DNA of 64,000 nt from Dipteris shenzhenensis (GCA_047967505.1 CM106540.1); one strand, 5' to 3'; shown: positions 1 to 11,067, numbered from the stretch's first letter. Translations and numbers: made by a program. The notes: generated from the sequence alone by a model not told the origin.

Positions 1-695
1 CACACCCACATGTTTCGAGCACCATGAATAAATTAGATCCCCAAGAGATACTTGTTTTGATTCACACACGGGGCACCCTCATCACAAAAAGAGAAAAATG
101 CATTAGCCACTCACAAAAGAAACAGGAACTCTTAGCACATAGCACTATATTAGCAAATGTCGAACTGGGACCTGATTCATGTGTGCAATGCCAGGGTGAA
201 GACAGTCCAATAAGATGGGGAAAAGGCATACAATGTCATAGACAAAGTGACACCATGGCCCAAGCCTCAACAGGGCCTCAACCTCAATAGCCCTACTCAA
301 ATCACCAACTTGAAGAAGGACACGGTCCAGACACCAGCCCAGAGGTTAGCACCAAAATGACCACGGCTAATGGTTCTAGACAATGATACTAATGAGCAAA
401 TAAATGCTTGAACATGCCAAGAAGAAATGCCATAGAACCAAAGGATTGTAGAGGCAGGAGAAATTGAGGCATAGCAATTGACTATGTAGGTTGCACATGC
501 AGAACACCTTGATGTGAGCAGACCAATAAAGAGCTAGCAACAGATGGAACTATACAACTTGTATGGCTATGAGTCTCAATGTTCGCCATGTCACCCGATG
601 CTTACAATTTCTTACAGTCAAAGGGACTAGGTAGTCTTTTTTAGAAGCTAAAATCCTTCTTACCAACACCTGCTATGACAGAATACATTTGTCAA
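1..695. other. Left flank of giant element, no recognisable gene
   Basis: This stretch precedes the first TTAA-CACTT terminus. A plus-strand reading frame of 88 codons (24-290) is open, but its composition is unremarkable and I recognise no domain. Nothing in it resembles an LTR or a primer site. It is probably old intergenic or decayed repeat DNA into which the giant element inserted. Confidence 0.4.
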
Positions 696-960
696 TTAAC
701 ACTTATTTCATTAATTTTGGACTTGTCAATGTACAAATTCATTTTTACATATACTTTTGGACTAGTTTTCAAATAAGAAAAACCCAATCTTCAAAGCACA
801 TATAAAAACACAAAAACAAGCATTTTTAAATATATTTTTTAAGGACATGAAACTAAAATTATAAAATTTAATGCAGCCTACATAAGTTACATGAAAAAAT
901 AAGATTCGGTTGTTGTAAACTCTCTTAATATTTAATGGTGTTAATAAACACCTTCAAAAG
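696..960 (+). repeat. A-side terminus of giant element
   Basis: The terminal inverted repeat (700-725) is followed by AT-rich subterminal DNA. About 260 bp here is closely matched by 50890-51160, which begins with the same TTAA-CACTT end. One copy of the subterminal motif AACTCTCTTAATATTTA lies near 918. The match to the opposite (B-side) terminus is limited to about 30 bp plus the block CTTTTGGACTA near 754, as expected for a transposon whose two ends share only the inverted repeat. Confidence 0.7.
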
Positions 961-1014
961 TTAAGCCTGAGATTTTCAAGACTACAGCCATTCAATTTGA
1001 TGAATTTTCTATTT

Positions 1015-1449
1015 TCAAGTCCTTAGCCTAAATTCAACCCATTCAAGAGCTGAGCTCATCTCTTCCTCATTGATGTAGTTAAAATTATAGAAGAGAAGTA
1101 AGGATTGATGAATTTTCTCCTGCATAACACTTTGTTTATTCCGAATGGCTTGCACTTCCTTGGGGGAAAATCTTCCATAACGAGCCACACGTGAAGATAT
1201 CTCACTTCGAAAGTCTATCAACTCTCTGCTATATGACTGCAATTTATCTATTTCAGTAGTAGCCATACTTATTTTTCTTTCCTCTTCCTTCTCTAAGCCC
1301 TTTTGACAAGCAAAGTCATCCTTCTCGTACTGGGTTAATGGAGCTGGATTTTGCTTTCTCTCCTCTCTCTTTCCTTGGTTCTCGGCAATCCATTCTTTGA
1401 GGCTGCTAATGGCTTGCTCGACAGAATCGATTACCTTAAAAAGATCCAT
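1015..1449 (-). CDS. Gene C: small coiled-coil-like protein, unknown
   Basis: This open frame of 144 residues starts at the ATG at 1449. The frame stays open 84 bases further upstream, but that part lies within the LTR of the neighbouring TR-GAG element, so I chose the internal ATG. The protein is hydrophilic and rich in E, K and Q (for example GLEKEEERKIS), consistent with helices or a coiled coil, and ends in an acidic and aromatic stretch (EEEMSSALEWVEF). I recognise no domain. It lies between the A-side terminus and gene A, inside the giant element, and is transcribed towards the terminus. The TR-GAG insertion lies 48 bp upstream of the ATG and would disturb its 5' untranslated region. 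It could be an element gene, a captured host fragment, or a chance frame. Confidence 0.4.
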   Translation of the reverse strand: MDLFKVIDSVEQAISSLKEWIAENQGKREERKQNPAPLTQYEKDDFACQKGLEKEEERKISMATTEIDKLQSYSRELIDFRSEISSRVARYGRFSPKEVQAIRNKQSVMQEKIHQSLLLFYNFNYINEEEMSSALEWVEFRLRT

Positions 1450-1497
1450 AATGGCTGCAAGATGAAAGGAGTATGCTTGAGAAGAGGAGGTAAGGCT

Positions 1498-1794
1498 TGT
1501 TGGAAAACTGAAAGGAAAGGAAAGAGTGGACACAAACTCAGAATACTTGCATTACTTGCTTGTAGAATGAAGAAGAGTGAGGTCCTTAAGTAGGCACCTC
1601 ATACATGCTCACTGACATCACTGATGACTTCAGAGCTCCACAATCATCTCCTCAATCTGCTCCTAGATTCTCTCAATCATCCTATGTGGCTCTCCACCAC
1701 CTAACTGTGCTTATGGGCACCTAACTGTGCCTCTAGCACTCACACATAGAAACATAAGGTGTGCCTGAGGCATACACCTTGAGATATCCCAACA
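1498..1794 (-). repeat. TR-GAG 3' LTR
   Basis: This is the 3' LTR in element orientation. It is 297 bp, begins TG and ends CA with TGTTGG/CCAACA terminal inverted repeats, and has a G-rich polypurine tract just outside at 1795-1806. It differs from its partner at 3245-3541 at two positions that I can see. Confidence 0.9.
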
Positions 1795-2169
1795 AACCCC
1801 CCTTCAAGGAAATGCCTCAGGCTATGTCAAGGATACATCTAGTCTCATAGTTTCTCATGCCATCTCATGGTGGTCAAGGATTAATCTATGGCTAGGTTCT
1901 CATGCTAGCAAGGGTTCCCTTGGGTGTAAGGTAAACAAAAAGGGATACAAAAAGACCTTCCAATGGTTATCTCCCCTGCATGTACATGCACACAATGTCT
2001 GCAGGAGGTACCATGGAGCAAAACATACACATGACCTACATCATAAGGTGACCAGAGGTGTTTACAAAACACACAAAACACAATAGTTTATTTTCATTCA
2101 TTTTGGAGGACTATCCAGGCTGAGTACCTTGACATAAAAAGAGAGATCTAGAGCATACATAGAGATGAT

Positions 2170-2385
2170 TTAAAATGCATAATCTTCGAAGGATGCCTCA
2201 TCTTGTGGAGGCTCATCAACTGAAAGTAGATTTGCATTTTCTGTCTTTAAGGTTGCTTCCTTTTTGGCAACCATTGTTTTGGCAATCTTCAACAAGGAAG
2301 TCAGATTGGCATTTTCATCCTTTGTAGCATAACAAGACATTGCTTTATGTTTTGGCTTTTCACATATTTTGCATAAGCAAGCCAT
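2170..2385 (-). CDS. TR-GAG gag fragment with CCHC zinc knuckle
   Basis: This 71-residue frame near the 3' half of the TR-GAG element contains CKICEKPKHKAMSC, an exact CX2CX4HX4C zinc knuckle as in retroelement nucleocapsid. It lacks the usual glycine before the histidine. The rest is K/E-rich with a repeated TENAN/DENAN motif and an acidic C terminus. The frame's first methionine lies four residues before the first cysteine, so this is likely the 3' exon or end of a longer decayed gag. Known role of the family: binding element RNA during packaging. Whether this copy still makes a Gag is doubtful, because I cannot trace an open frame upstream to the primer site. Confidence 0.55.
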   Translation of the reverse strand: MACLCKICEKPKHKAMSCYATKDENANLTSLLKIAKTMVAKKEATLKTENANLLSVDEPPQDEASFEDYAF

Positions 2386-3230
2386 GAGAGGGTCTAACCC
2401 AGGTATTGGGCAGTGTCTTCTCTCTTATAGGGCTTAGAATAACAACTAAAATGCTTCAAAATATAAGCATTTAATGTAGCAAAGTCTTGTGACCAAATTT
2501 CAATCAATGATGCTTCTTCTTACATGCTTCATAGAAGAGGCTAAAATGAATACTTTCCAATCAAAACCAGGTCTAGCAATTCAAAACAAAACTGAAGCCA
2601 CACTTGTACTGAAGTTATTGAAAGTTTCAAAAAACTAGAAATGCTAGAGTAGCATTTTATGTAGCATCATCTTCAAAAACTTGTCCAAAACTGTCAAAAC
2701 TGAAAAGCTGAACTTGGAGGGCTTGTAGCTCACTCTTCAAACCAAGGAAAAGAGGGCTTTCTGAAGCAAAAAAAATCTCATATACCAGAGAGGGTCCAGC
2801 ATAGAGGTTGGACGAAATGATGCGCACTTTTACCCGGGAGAGTTGCTACAGGCTGAAACTGAGTTTTGACGATTTCTCCCTTGTTACTAAACCAAATGAC
2901 CTGAAAAATGGCTCAAAATCTTTGTCTTGAGGTCGCCCATCTACTCCTAAGAGGGCTCAAGCAATGGCGGAGCAGGCAGGGAGTATTGAGCAACAGAAGA
3001 AATTCGCTTTTTGGAGAATGGCAGCCACCACAGATGTTTTTTCTTCAATTGCTTGTAGGTGGAAGTTTGCCCATACCAGAGGAGTTTTCAGCTCAGAGGG
3101 TTTGGGCAATGGTCGTTTGTAGGTGGAGAACCAAGCTCTCAAAGATTTTGGGAAGAAAGAGGAAAATGGAGAAGAAGAAGATGAAGAAGAAGATGATGAT
3201 GTGGCAGAAATGGGCTCAAGGGGGATCAAA

Positions 3231-3244
3231 GGGCTCTGATACCA
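3231..3244 (-). other. Primer binding site of TR-GAG element
   Basis: The minus strand reads TGGTATCAGAGCCC directly abutting the LTR end. It is complementary to the 3' end of plant initiator tRNA-Met and fixes the element's orientation. Confidence 0.9.
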
Positions 3245-3541
3245 TGTTGGAAAACTGAAAGGAAAGGAAAGAGTGGACACAAACTCAGAATACTTGCATT
3301 ACTTGCTTGTAGAATGAAGAAGAGTGAGGTCCTTAAGTAGGCACCTCATACATGCTCACTGACATCACTGATGACTTCAGAGCTCCACAATTATCTCCTC
3401 AATCTGCTCCTAGATTCTCTCAATCATCCTATGTGGCTCTCCACCACCTAACTGTGCTTGTGGGCACCTAACTGTGCCTCTAGCACTCACACATAGAAAC
3501 ATAAGGTGTGCCTGAGGCATACACCTTGAGATATCCCAACA
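3245..3541 (-). repeat. TR-GAG 5' LTR
   Basis: 297-bp partner of 1498-1794. In element orientation it is the 5' LTR, followed directly by the primer site. The downstream target duplication AGGCT is at 3542-3546. Confidence 0.9.
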
Positions 3542-3546
3542 AGGCT

Positions 3547-3960
3547 GCGGGCAAGATGGAAGGAGCAAGCTTGAGGAGAGGAGTAAGATAAGAAGAGTAA
3601 AGTGGAAGAAGTGTGGAGAGGAGTAAGGTAAGAAGAGTAAAGTGGAAGAAGTTTTTGCTGCGGGTGAGATATAGAAGATGAACGAGGTGAGGAAGGTAAC
3701 GAGAGTGAGGAAAGATATAGAAGATGAACGAGGTGAGGAAGGTAATGAGAGTGAGGAAGGTAACTAGAGGAGATAAGGCAAGATGGAAGGAGTATGCTTG
3801 AGAAGAGGAGGCAAGGCTATGAGCAAGATGGAAGGAGCAAGCTTGAGGAGAGGAAGGAGCAAGCTTGAGGAGAGGAGTAAGGTAAGAAGAGCAAAGTGGA
3901 AGAAGTGTCTGCTGCGGGTGAGAGATATAGAAGATGAAGGACTACTAGGGAATTTATAGA
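3547..3960. repeat. GA-rich minisatellite, contains empty-site paralogue
   Basis: Several imperfect tandem units use the phrases GATGGAAGGAGCAAGCTTG, GAGGAGTAAGGTAAGAAGAG and GGTGAGATATAGAAGATG. A segment at about 3781-3850 matches the sequence on both sides of the TR-GAG insertion (1455-1497 joined to 3547 onward) without the insertion, so it serves as an internal empty-site reference. Confidence 0.7.
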
Positions 3961-4522
3961 ACTACATATGCAAGACCGTAATGCGAGATGACTAGATGCA
4001 AGATCGTAATGCGAGACATTATAAAATAAAATGATGGGATGCAAGACCGTAATGGGAGACATTTGAGACATGTAAGATAGTGATAGTATATTGAAATCTA
4101 TAAAATAAAATGATGGAACACAAGAATGATATAATTAATAGAATCTCATCATGAGAATTTCTTTTAATATAATATAAGTTAGTAATTATTAGAATCTCAT
4201 CATGAGATATTCTTTTAATATAATATAAGTTAGACTTGCTGTACATAATAAATGATAGATTTTGAGTACATTGAAATCTATAAAATAAAGTGATGGAACA
4301 TAAGAATGATATAATTATTAGATTCTCATCATAAGATATTTATTGTACATAATAAATTAGACTTTCAAAAAAGTAAAACCTAATGTATTGTAATGAATAA
4401 ATATCATAAAATATCCTAATGTATTGCAACATTTAACATAAGTTTTAAAAACACTATCATTAATCAATACAAACAAGATAAAAATCTTCAAGGACTCATG
4501 TTTCTTTCTACATGTTTTACAA
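3961..4522. other. AT-rich intergenic DNA with short tandem repeats
   Basis: No coding signal. A block of about 85 bp containing AATCTATAAAATAAA and AGAATCTCATCATGAGA recurs at about 4093, 4190 and 4270. GCAAGACCGTAATGCGAGA-type phrases recur near 3970-4060. It lies downstream of the decayed tail of gene A. Confidence 0.45.
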
Positions 4523-4826
4523 CTAAATAGAGTCTGATGAGTCCTCTTGAGGCTGTGATTCTCTAAGAGTACATTGAGTCTCTACTTGTGTGGATGGTGT
4601 ACATTGAGATTCTACTTCTGGTGCAATCGGGATAGACTTAATCTCTTCCTCCTTTACAAGATGTGATGTTGTAGATGCACATTGAGTCTCCACTTCTTGT
4701 GTAGGAAGAATGCATTGAGTCTCTAATTCAAGTGTAGAATTCAAGTGTAGACTGTAATGCTTCTACTTGAGGCTGTGATACAGAAGGAGACTGAATTGTC
4801 TCTTCTTTTTCTTTGGCTCCCTCAGG

Positions 4827-5700
4827 TTATTCATTGAGTCCATCATGTTGTTTCCCAATGATAGCAGTTAGATAGTGAACAGTCTTAGCCACAAAATCTT
4901 GTAGCTCGAGCTTGGTATATGCTTCTATGGAGACATGTTCAAAAATTTCATTGAGATACAACATGAAGTTGTAGGCAATTCTCCACCCACTACTAAACAT
5001 GTCTTTTTGCTCCACTGCGAGGCGTGTCTGGAAATTTGGTTGGTCTTGATGCTCCCTGATTTTCATAATCGCAGAAACTAACTTGTTTGCAGACCTATCC
5101 ATCATGACATATGACAAAGTGAATTTGTGTAGTAAATAGTAAGATGCATGTTCATAATGATATGATAAAAGAACACTTACCTGAACACCCCGTGAAAGCC
5201 TGTAATTGAGTTGACAAACCAACAATGGTTGTCATCAAGGTCCCATACTATCAGGCTCCAATGTGAACTACATCACCAATAAAGAGCGATAAGATTTATC
5301 ACAATATTAAGTATTAATTGACACAATATTATAAATAAGAGAGTAAAAGAAAGATTGAGACCATACTTACTTCTCATAGTATGGCATAAAGACAAGTAGT
5401 ATGCCATCCAAGTCTAAAGGTTGTAGAATTGAACAAACATCATCTACTGTCTTCTTGGTATCACTAAGTACAGCTGAAAGAAGAGAATCGAGCATACAGA
5501 CGCGATTCTGTACTGATCTAGGAAAATGAGATATAACCGTACTACAGCAATAAATAAACAAATGTTAGAAGCAGATTGAATCAAATGATTGAAGTATCAA
5601 GCCAAGAGATGTTCATATCAAACCTGAGGATGGCCATCATGACTTTGTCATTAGCCTCTTTCAAAGGGTCGGAGAGGATTGTAACTTCCTCGCTACCAAA
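4827..5700 (-). other. Ulp1-like domain 2 of gene A (catalytic Cys replaced by Ser)
   Basis: Spread over the end of exon 6 and exons 7-9. The splice positions and phases repeat those of domain 1, showing a genomic tandem duplication that included introns. Exon 8 reads SHWSLIVWD and then WFVNS (again Asn). Exon 9 reads EQKDMFSSGWRIAYN, with Ser where domain 1 has Cys. Inference: domain 2 has lost, or never had, thiol protease activity and may only bind. The C-to-S change could also be decay. Confidence 0.6.
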
Positions 5701-6015
5701 AGTCAAAACACGAGGTTGCTTGCTAATGATGACCTTAACCTCAGAAGAGCTCCCCATTTCGTCCAATACAGCGGTTACATCAGGACAACTTATGGGCGTA
5801 GCAACCAATGTTTCCTCTGGATGCTCCACCACGTTATCAATAAATGCCTTAATGATAGATGACATAAATGCATATAGATGCAAGTCTGTATATGTGGACA
5901 ATGAGGTTTCACCGCCTCTCAAATTAAAAATTTGAGCAAGGAGCAAAAAGCAATTATATCCGACTCTCCACCCACAACTGTGGTCATCATTCTGCTTCGC
6001 TGTAGGGCATGTTAC

Positions 6016-6874
6016 ATACTCTATTTGATCTTCCAAGTCACCCTCCATTTGCATAAGTGCATCTATAGCACTTACCAACTTTCGAGCAGATCTACACATC
6101 AAAATAGAAAACATAAATGAATGTGCGCATTGCATAGGATGCATCTCATTGACATAATTATGACACAAGTAGGTTATACTTACTCTGACACACTGCCATG
6201 GATAGATGCTATTGAATTGACAAAGAAGCATTGCTTGGCTAAGATGTCCACAATTACCAAGCTCCAATGCAAGCTGCAGTATCAATTAAGAATAATTATT
6301 ATTTGATATAATCCTCCACAATGTAAGAGATAAGCTAGGTAGGGATTGCTACTCACTCCTCGTGATATGCGGTAAAGATAACTCACGCCGCAGTCAAATC
6401 AATAGGTTGCAACCACTTAAAAACATCATCTATGGTCTTCTGCTTATTGCTAAGTACACTAGAAACAAGAGGATCGACCATATATGCACATCTTTGTATA
6501 TATAGCGGAAGCTGTTGTAAAACCATACTGCAATAAAAAGAAAAGAATATTAGTTCATTTGATCCAATGGAAATACAAAAGCATAAAGTCAGTAAAAAGT
6601 TTGTGTCAAACCTGAGGATGGCTATTATAACCTTGTCATTGACCTCTTTCTTGAAGTTTATGAGGATTGAAATGTCCTCTTCATCGAATATAAAAGTAAG
6701 AGGTTGTTCTCGAACTTGAAACCTAACTTGAAATGACTTCTCCATTTGCTGCAATGTATGATTATTTTCTAGAGTCATCCGACGGATAGCCAGAGCAGCT
6801 TTGCTTTCTTGAGATGAGCTTTCTATATTCTCTGCTCTAGCTATGTCCTCCTCATCCTCCTCCTCTCCCTTCTC
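6016..6874 (-). other. Ulp1-like domain 1 of gene A (H-N-C)
   Basis: Spread over exons 3-6. Exon 5 encodes LHWSLVIVD, the His-Trp motif of C48 peptidases, followed by FFVNS, where most Ulp1 enzymes have Asp-Ser, so the second triad member is Asn. Exon 6 encodes AKQNDDHSCGWRVGYN with the expected Gln and catalytic Cys. The spacing H...N...Q-C fits the family. An in-frame TGA in exon 4 interrupts the copy, where domain 2 reads LLVF. Confidence 0.6.
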
Positions 6875-9800
6875 CTATAAAAGGATAAAATAATTATGAG
6901 ATTCAAAATTTTAAATTAATTATAAATTTAAAAAGACCTTTAAATGAATAAATAAAATTAAACATAAGTTTTCATACCTCTACATATCTTTGTGGTCTTT
7001 TTATGTAACCTTCAGAGGCAAGGTCAATGTCATATCCATCTTCTTTTGCTTCCTTGCTATCGCTGGTGTCCTCACTATTATATCCAGAGCTTTGATCATT
7101 TTCATCATCTTTCTTTCTCTCATCATACATGATCATCTCTATGTCATCCTCTTCATGTGAGATCGGACCTTTCTTATCAAACTTTATTGTGCGAGAAGCC
7201 ACGGTATCAAGGTATTCCAAGCAAGCAGGGCTCTCAATAATATTTACATTGTGTCCTTTTCTGATAAGAGCTTCAAATAGATGTCCCATTCGGCACAATG
7301 TGACTTCCCATCTGGACGGTAGCAAAAATTCCATCATACTAATTAAAAGATTAGCACTTTTTGCTGGCCTTTCATAGTGATTTGCGTTGCGATGGAGGGG
7401 ACTTGGAGCTTCATGCTCTTCCAGCAGTAGTTGCAATCTCTTTGCATTCCCTCTTATATTGTTTTGTAAGGAGTGATCATTGTAAGGGCTCTTCATGCAC
7501 AAGAAAAAGGTTTCTAGACTCCGTATCTTGAGACTGCATTCTCTCTTGTCCCTTTTTCTTGAGTATATCCCATTGTAAATCTTGAGCTCATTGCCATATT
7601 GTTTTTCTAGGGTAGCAGACATTTGTTCCTTGTCATCTTTATCAGCAAATATGACTATATTACAATGTCCCACTCTACCAATGGTGGTATGTAATATTCT
7701 GTCAAGGAGTTGACGGATGTCATCCGGTGATATTTCATAGACAAAGAAAAGCTGAGGTCTCTCCCAAGCAGTGTCGTCGGACAAAAAATCATTCAATGAA
7801 ACTCCCTTGCACTCAACACTCTTTCCAGACTCTGAAATGATTTCATGTATGAAATAAAAGCCCTTGTTCAAAGTTTTTTCTTTTCTGAGAGTGTGGTTAT
7901 TGATGACTTTTTGTGCATATGCATACACATTTTCCGGAATGTCACTTCTCATAGAGGGAGTAATTTTAGATCCATCATCTTCTACCTTCACCCATTTATG
8001 CGCCCAAGCCTTTTGTTTAGCTTGACGGTAAAGCTGATGCCATCTGCCTCACAATGTTATGATCAATTTTACATTGTCTAATTGGAATATTTTTTTCTCC
8101 CAATAAATATTCAATTGCACTCTTTATTGCATCACGCTTGACCTGTTGGATGATGCAATCTTCCATGCAATGATCTTTATCCTTTTTGCCAAAAAACCAT
8201 TCTTTGGACATTAATTTCTCTGCAGCAAGGCTTGCGTATTTTTCTGGTAGGTTTCTTAAAGGCCTCCACATCCGAGCTGTCATCTCTTTTTTCTCAATCT
8301 TCTTTGCCTTCTCTTTAATCAATGATGGAGCCTCATATGTAACATCTCCTTTCTCACATGCAAGACACACATCTTTGATCTGATGAAAAACTTCATCACT
8401 ATGGAAAAGTATGCTTGTGTAGTCTTGATACCTATCCCTTACTATCTTGAAGCTTGTAATCACCTCTGCTCTTTCCTACTTTCCCCTTGGTACAATGGCA
8501 CTCAAGCATGTGTAGAAGTCAACAAGATTATCCGCTTCCACTTTAGTTGCAGTTCTTTTGAGAGTGGTCAAAGGAGAATTAAAAGTTTTCCATATGGTCC
8601 TAGCTTTGAGCAACATCTCTGAAGTGGAGGTGATTTTTCGTAGTGCATAAATGTCATGATTAAGTCTTTTCGACTCAATCAAATATTTTTTCTCGTTCTT
8701 GAAGATATAGATGCATGCAGAATAGTAGTGAAATTGAGGCACACTCGCGAAGGTTTGATAAGTAATTTCTCCTTTCTTGTATGCATCTCTAGAGCGCTCA
8801 TTACAAGCATAGGCATAGTGCTGACCATCTATTGCCTCAAATGTACAATGAGCTAAGAAATTTCTCTTGGCATCCCTTATATGTCGTTCTGGATCATTCA
8901 CTGAACTCTGTCCTTCTTGAAGTGAGGGAACTTGTTTTCCGAGGAACTTAGTGAATTGCATCTCAAAATCTATAGGCTGAGAGAAATTGATGGATTGACT
9001 ATAATCTCCCATGACTGGCCAAAATGTTCTTGGACGGAGTACCAAATTAGAAACAATTGGTTTTTTTCCATCAATCAAAGCCTGAAAAATCTTTTCAGCA
9101 TAGGCTGTATCTAAGGTCCTGCTGTTGGTGAAGACACTTGCTTTGACCACTCTTGAAGCATGTATAACTTGAGTCTTCTAGCCCCATATATATCCTGGAT
9201 CCTCATCTGTCACAGCCTCATTCAAGCGAAGATTTAGGTTCTTCATTGATAACATTTCTACTTCTAGATCTGACTCCATTTCAAGACCCTCCGCATCCTC
9301 TTCATGTTCTTCCTCTTCTCTTCTTTGCCCTTTCTTTGTATATGAACGACCTCTTTTTCCAGTTATAGGACTTGAAACTGTAGCTCGTGAAGTACTTGCC
9401 TTTTGCATTTGACGTCGAGGTTTATTTTTTAGGGGCTCAATGTGAACTGCTTTAGATTGCCCTACTTCTTCTTCTATTGCCTCAACTTCAGGTATACTTA
9501 AGGGCTTCACTTGCTCTGTTATTCCATCAACTTCATGAGTTACACCATCTAAGTGAGTAATACCATGAACAAGAGATGTGTGTGCATGTCCTGTCTTATC
9601 TGATGCATGTCGTGTCTCACTCAATTCAATTTCTGTCTGAGATGCATGTGCATGTCCGGTCTCCACCAATTCAATTCCTGTCTCAGATGTAGATCCCTTG
9701 TAAGCATCCACGTGTACAAGACCCTCATCCATTGCTACAATGTGTTCTGTCTCATCCATTCCACTTCCTCTCTCATTTGTATTACCATGAACCAGGTCTA

Positions 9801-10497
9801 CATGGTGTGTCTCATCACTTCCTTTCTCATGTGTGGATTCTTGCACCGTAGGTCCCTCCATTGAAGTTGAACCTTGTTGGATGACACCCTAAAAGTATTC
9901 AAGGATAATCTTTGACTACATTTTTCTTGCTTCCTCAATGGGAAATTCCTCCCACACATGTTGAAGGATCTCCAATGCAGGAACCAATTCAGGAAATCTA
10001 GGTGCTTTTGGCGGCGGCATCACAGAGCATTGCATCTTTCTTAGAAAGAAGAAACGATCTGTTGCTCATTCTTGACTTTGTGTAAATCATCATTGTACTA
10101 CTGTCTTTTTCAATTTTTATTCCTACTAAGGTGCCCCCTTGAATCAAATTGCTCTTTGAGAAAGATACATTTGATGCCCACTCATCTTTCTCCAACTCTC
10201 TCTTTGTCATCACTAGAATGAGATTTCCTTTACTTAAGACCAAGAACCATGCTTTCTTTGTTGTGTCAACAACTGTCCAGTTTGTGAAGTCCTTTGGGGC
10301 ATAAATTCTTCCATTGTATTTCAGTGTCATACCATTGACAAATGTTGTAGCCTCAAGATCCATCCTGTATTCAAGCACAACACAAATTTTAAGTACTTTG
10401 ACAAACTACAATTACTTTGAAAAATCAAAAGTACAATGAGTCCCATTAATATACCTCAAGTTTTTATTCTTCCCAATCATATAAGTATCAATTTCAT

Positions 10498-10589
10498 GCT
10501 TTGGGAATAGCCTAAAAGGCTTTATAAGGCTTAGAGCATAAATGCTTTGGGAATAGCCTAAAAGGCTTTACAAGGCTTAGAGCATAAAT
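10498..10589. repeat. 46-bp tandem duplication over gene A exon 1
   Basis: The unit 10498-10543 is repeated at 10544-10589 with one visible difference. It starts GCTTTGGGAATAGCC. The right copy has a single unit (about 38200-38246), so the duplication arose in the left copy. It disrupts the exon-1 frame that in the right copy reads KPFRLFPKHEIDTY. Confidence 0.75.
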
Positions 10590-10590
10590 G

Positions 10591-11067
10591 TGAAAAAAAA
10601 TAAGGATTTACAATGATCTCTGAATACAAATTTGAAGTCTGTCATATATAAGTGCAGAATGCTCTGTCAACTCCCGCAACTGATATAAGTGTAAAATGCT
10701 CTGTCAACTTCCACAACTGTAATCTGTCATGTCCACTGATACAACTTTCAATCATCTTGAAAGTTTAAAAACCTTAATCGTTGCTTAAATGGTAGGGTTG
10801 TTGTGACTGTGAAACCGAATGTGAACGAATGGACTGACTCCGATTAGGAACTAGTCGGGAAATTTTAAGCATGGCTTTGATTGGTTTTTTTGGAGTTCTC
10901 TCCTCTAAGGACAAACTAATCTATGCTAATCTAGACTACACCAACTGTCGAAGCGAAGAAAAGAAAGAAATAATTTATTTTCCATTGTTCTTTTAAATAT
11001 CCTTAGGTTGCGAATTAAAAGCAAAAAATAATCTATTTTCCATTATTCTTTTTAATACACTAAGGTT
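10591..11067. other. Upstream region of gene A, non-coding
   Basis: Unique AT-rich sequence matched in inverted orientation by about 37620-38190. It contains a short tandem phrase (TGCTCTGTCAACT twice near 10650-10710). It probably holds the gene A promoter and 5' untranslated region. I see no convincing TATA box or start site. Confidence 0.4.

Larger units (their letters stand above)
1498..3541 (-). mobile_element. TR-GAG type non-autonomous LTR retrotransposon
   Basis: Two 297-bp direct repeats, 1498-1794 and 3245-3541, begin TGTTGG and end CCAACA and differ at only two positions. Target duplication AGGCT flanks them (1493-1497 and 3542-3546). Orientation is minus: immediately inside the right-hand LTR the minus strand reads TGGTATCAGAGCCC (3244-3231), the initiator tRNA-Met primer site, and a polypurine tract lies against the left-hand LTR (1795-1806). 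Only 1.45 kb lies between the LTRs, with a CCHC zinc knuckle but no protease, integrase or reverse transcriptase. This is the layout described for terminal-repeat retrotransposons with a GAG domain (TR-GAG). The near-identical LTRs indicate a recent insertion. It must be mobilised by another copia element. Confidence 0.88.
4523..10590 (-). pseudogene. Gene A (left copy): large multi-exon protein with two C-terminal Ulp1-like domains
   Basis: Exons inferred from GT-AG junctions that keep frame: exon 1 ending 10455, then 10364-6978, 6874-6612, 6527-6357, 6273-6184, 6091-5624, 5541-5371, 5267-5181 and 5094-4827. Introns are 82-103 bp, and the first two (90 and 103 bp) have the same sizes in the right copy. 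Order of parts: an unrecognised N-terminal domain (starts MDLEATTFVNG), a repeat region rich in ETGHA/ETEH phrases, a basic NLS-like KRGRSYTKKGQRR, a long unrecognised middle, an acidic SED-rich stretch, then tandem Ulp1-like protease domains. Damage compared with the right copy: a 2-bp deletion near 10036, CAG to TAG at 9180-9178 and 8478-8476, a 1-bp insertion near 8013, and an in-frame TGA in exon 4 (6379-6390 region). A tail with ETQC repeats (4523-4744) follows the stop at 4827. Ulp1-family enzymes cleave SUMO-like tags; the substrate here is unknown. Confidence 0.65.

Noticed and set aside
6989-7700. DNA methyltransferase-like domain in the middle of gene A
   Set aside because: The stretch around LLPSRWEVTLCRMGHLFEAL and the strand VIFADKDDKE recall class I methyltransferase layout, but no DPPY/NPPY or glycine-rich SAM motif is present.
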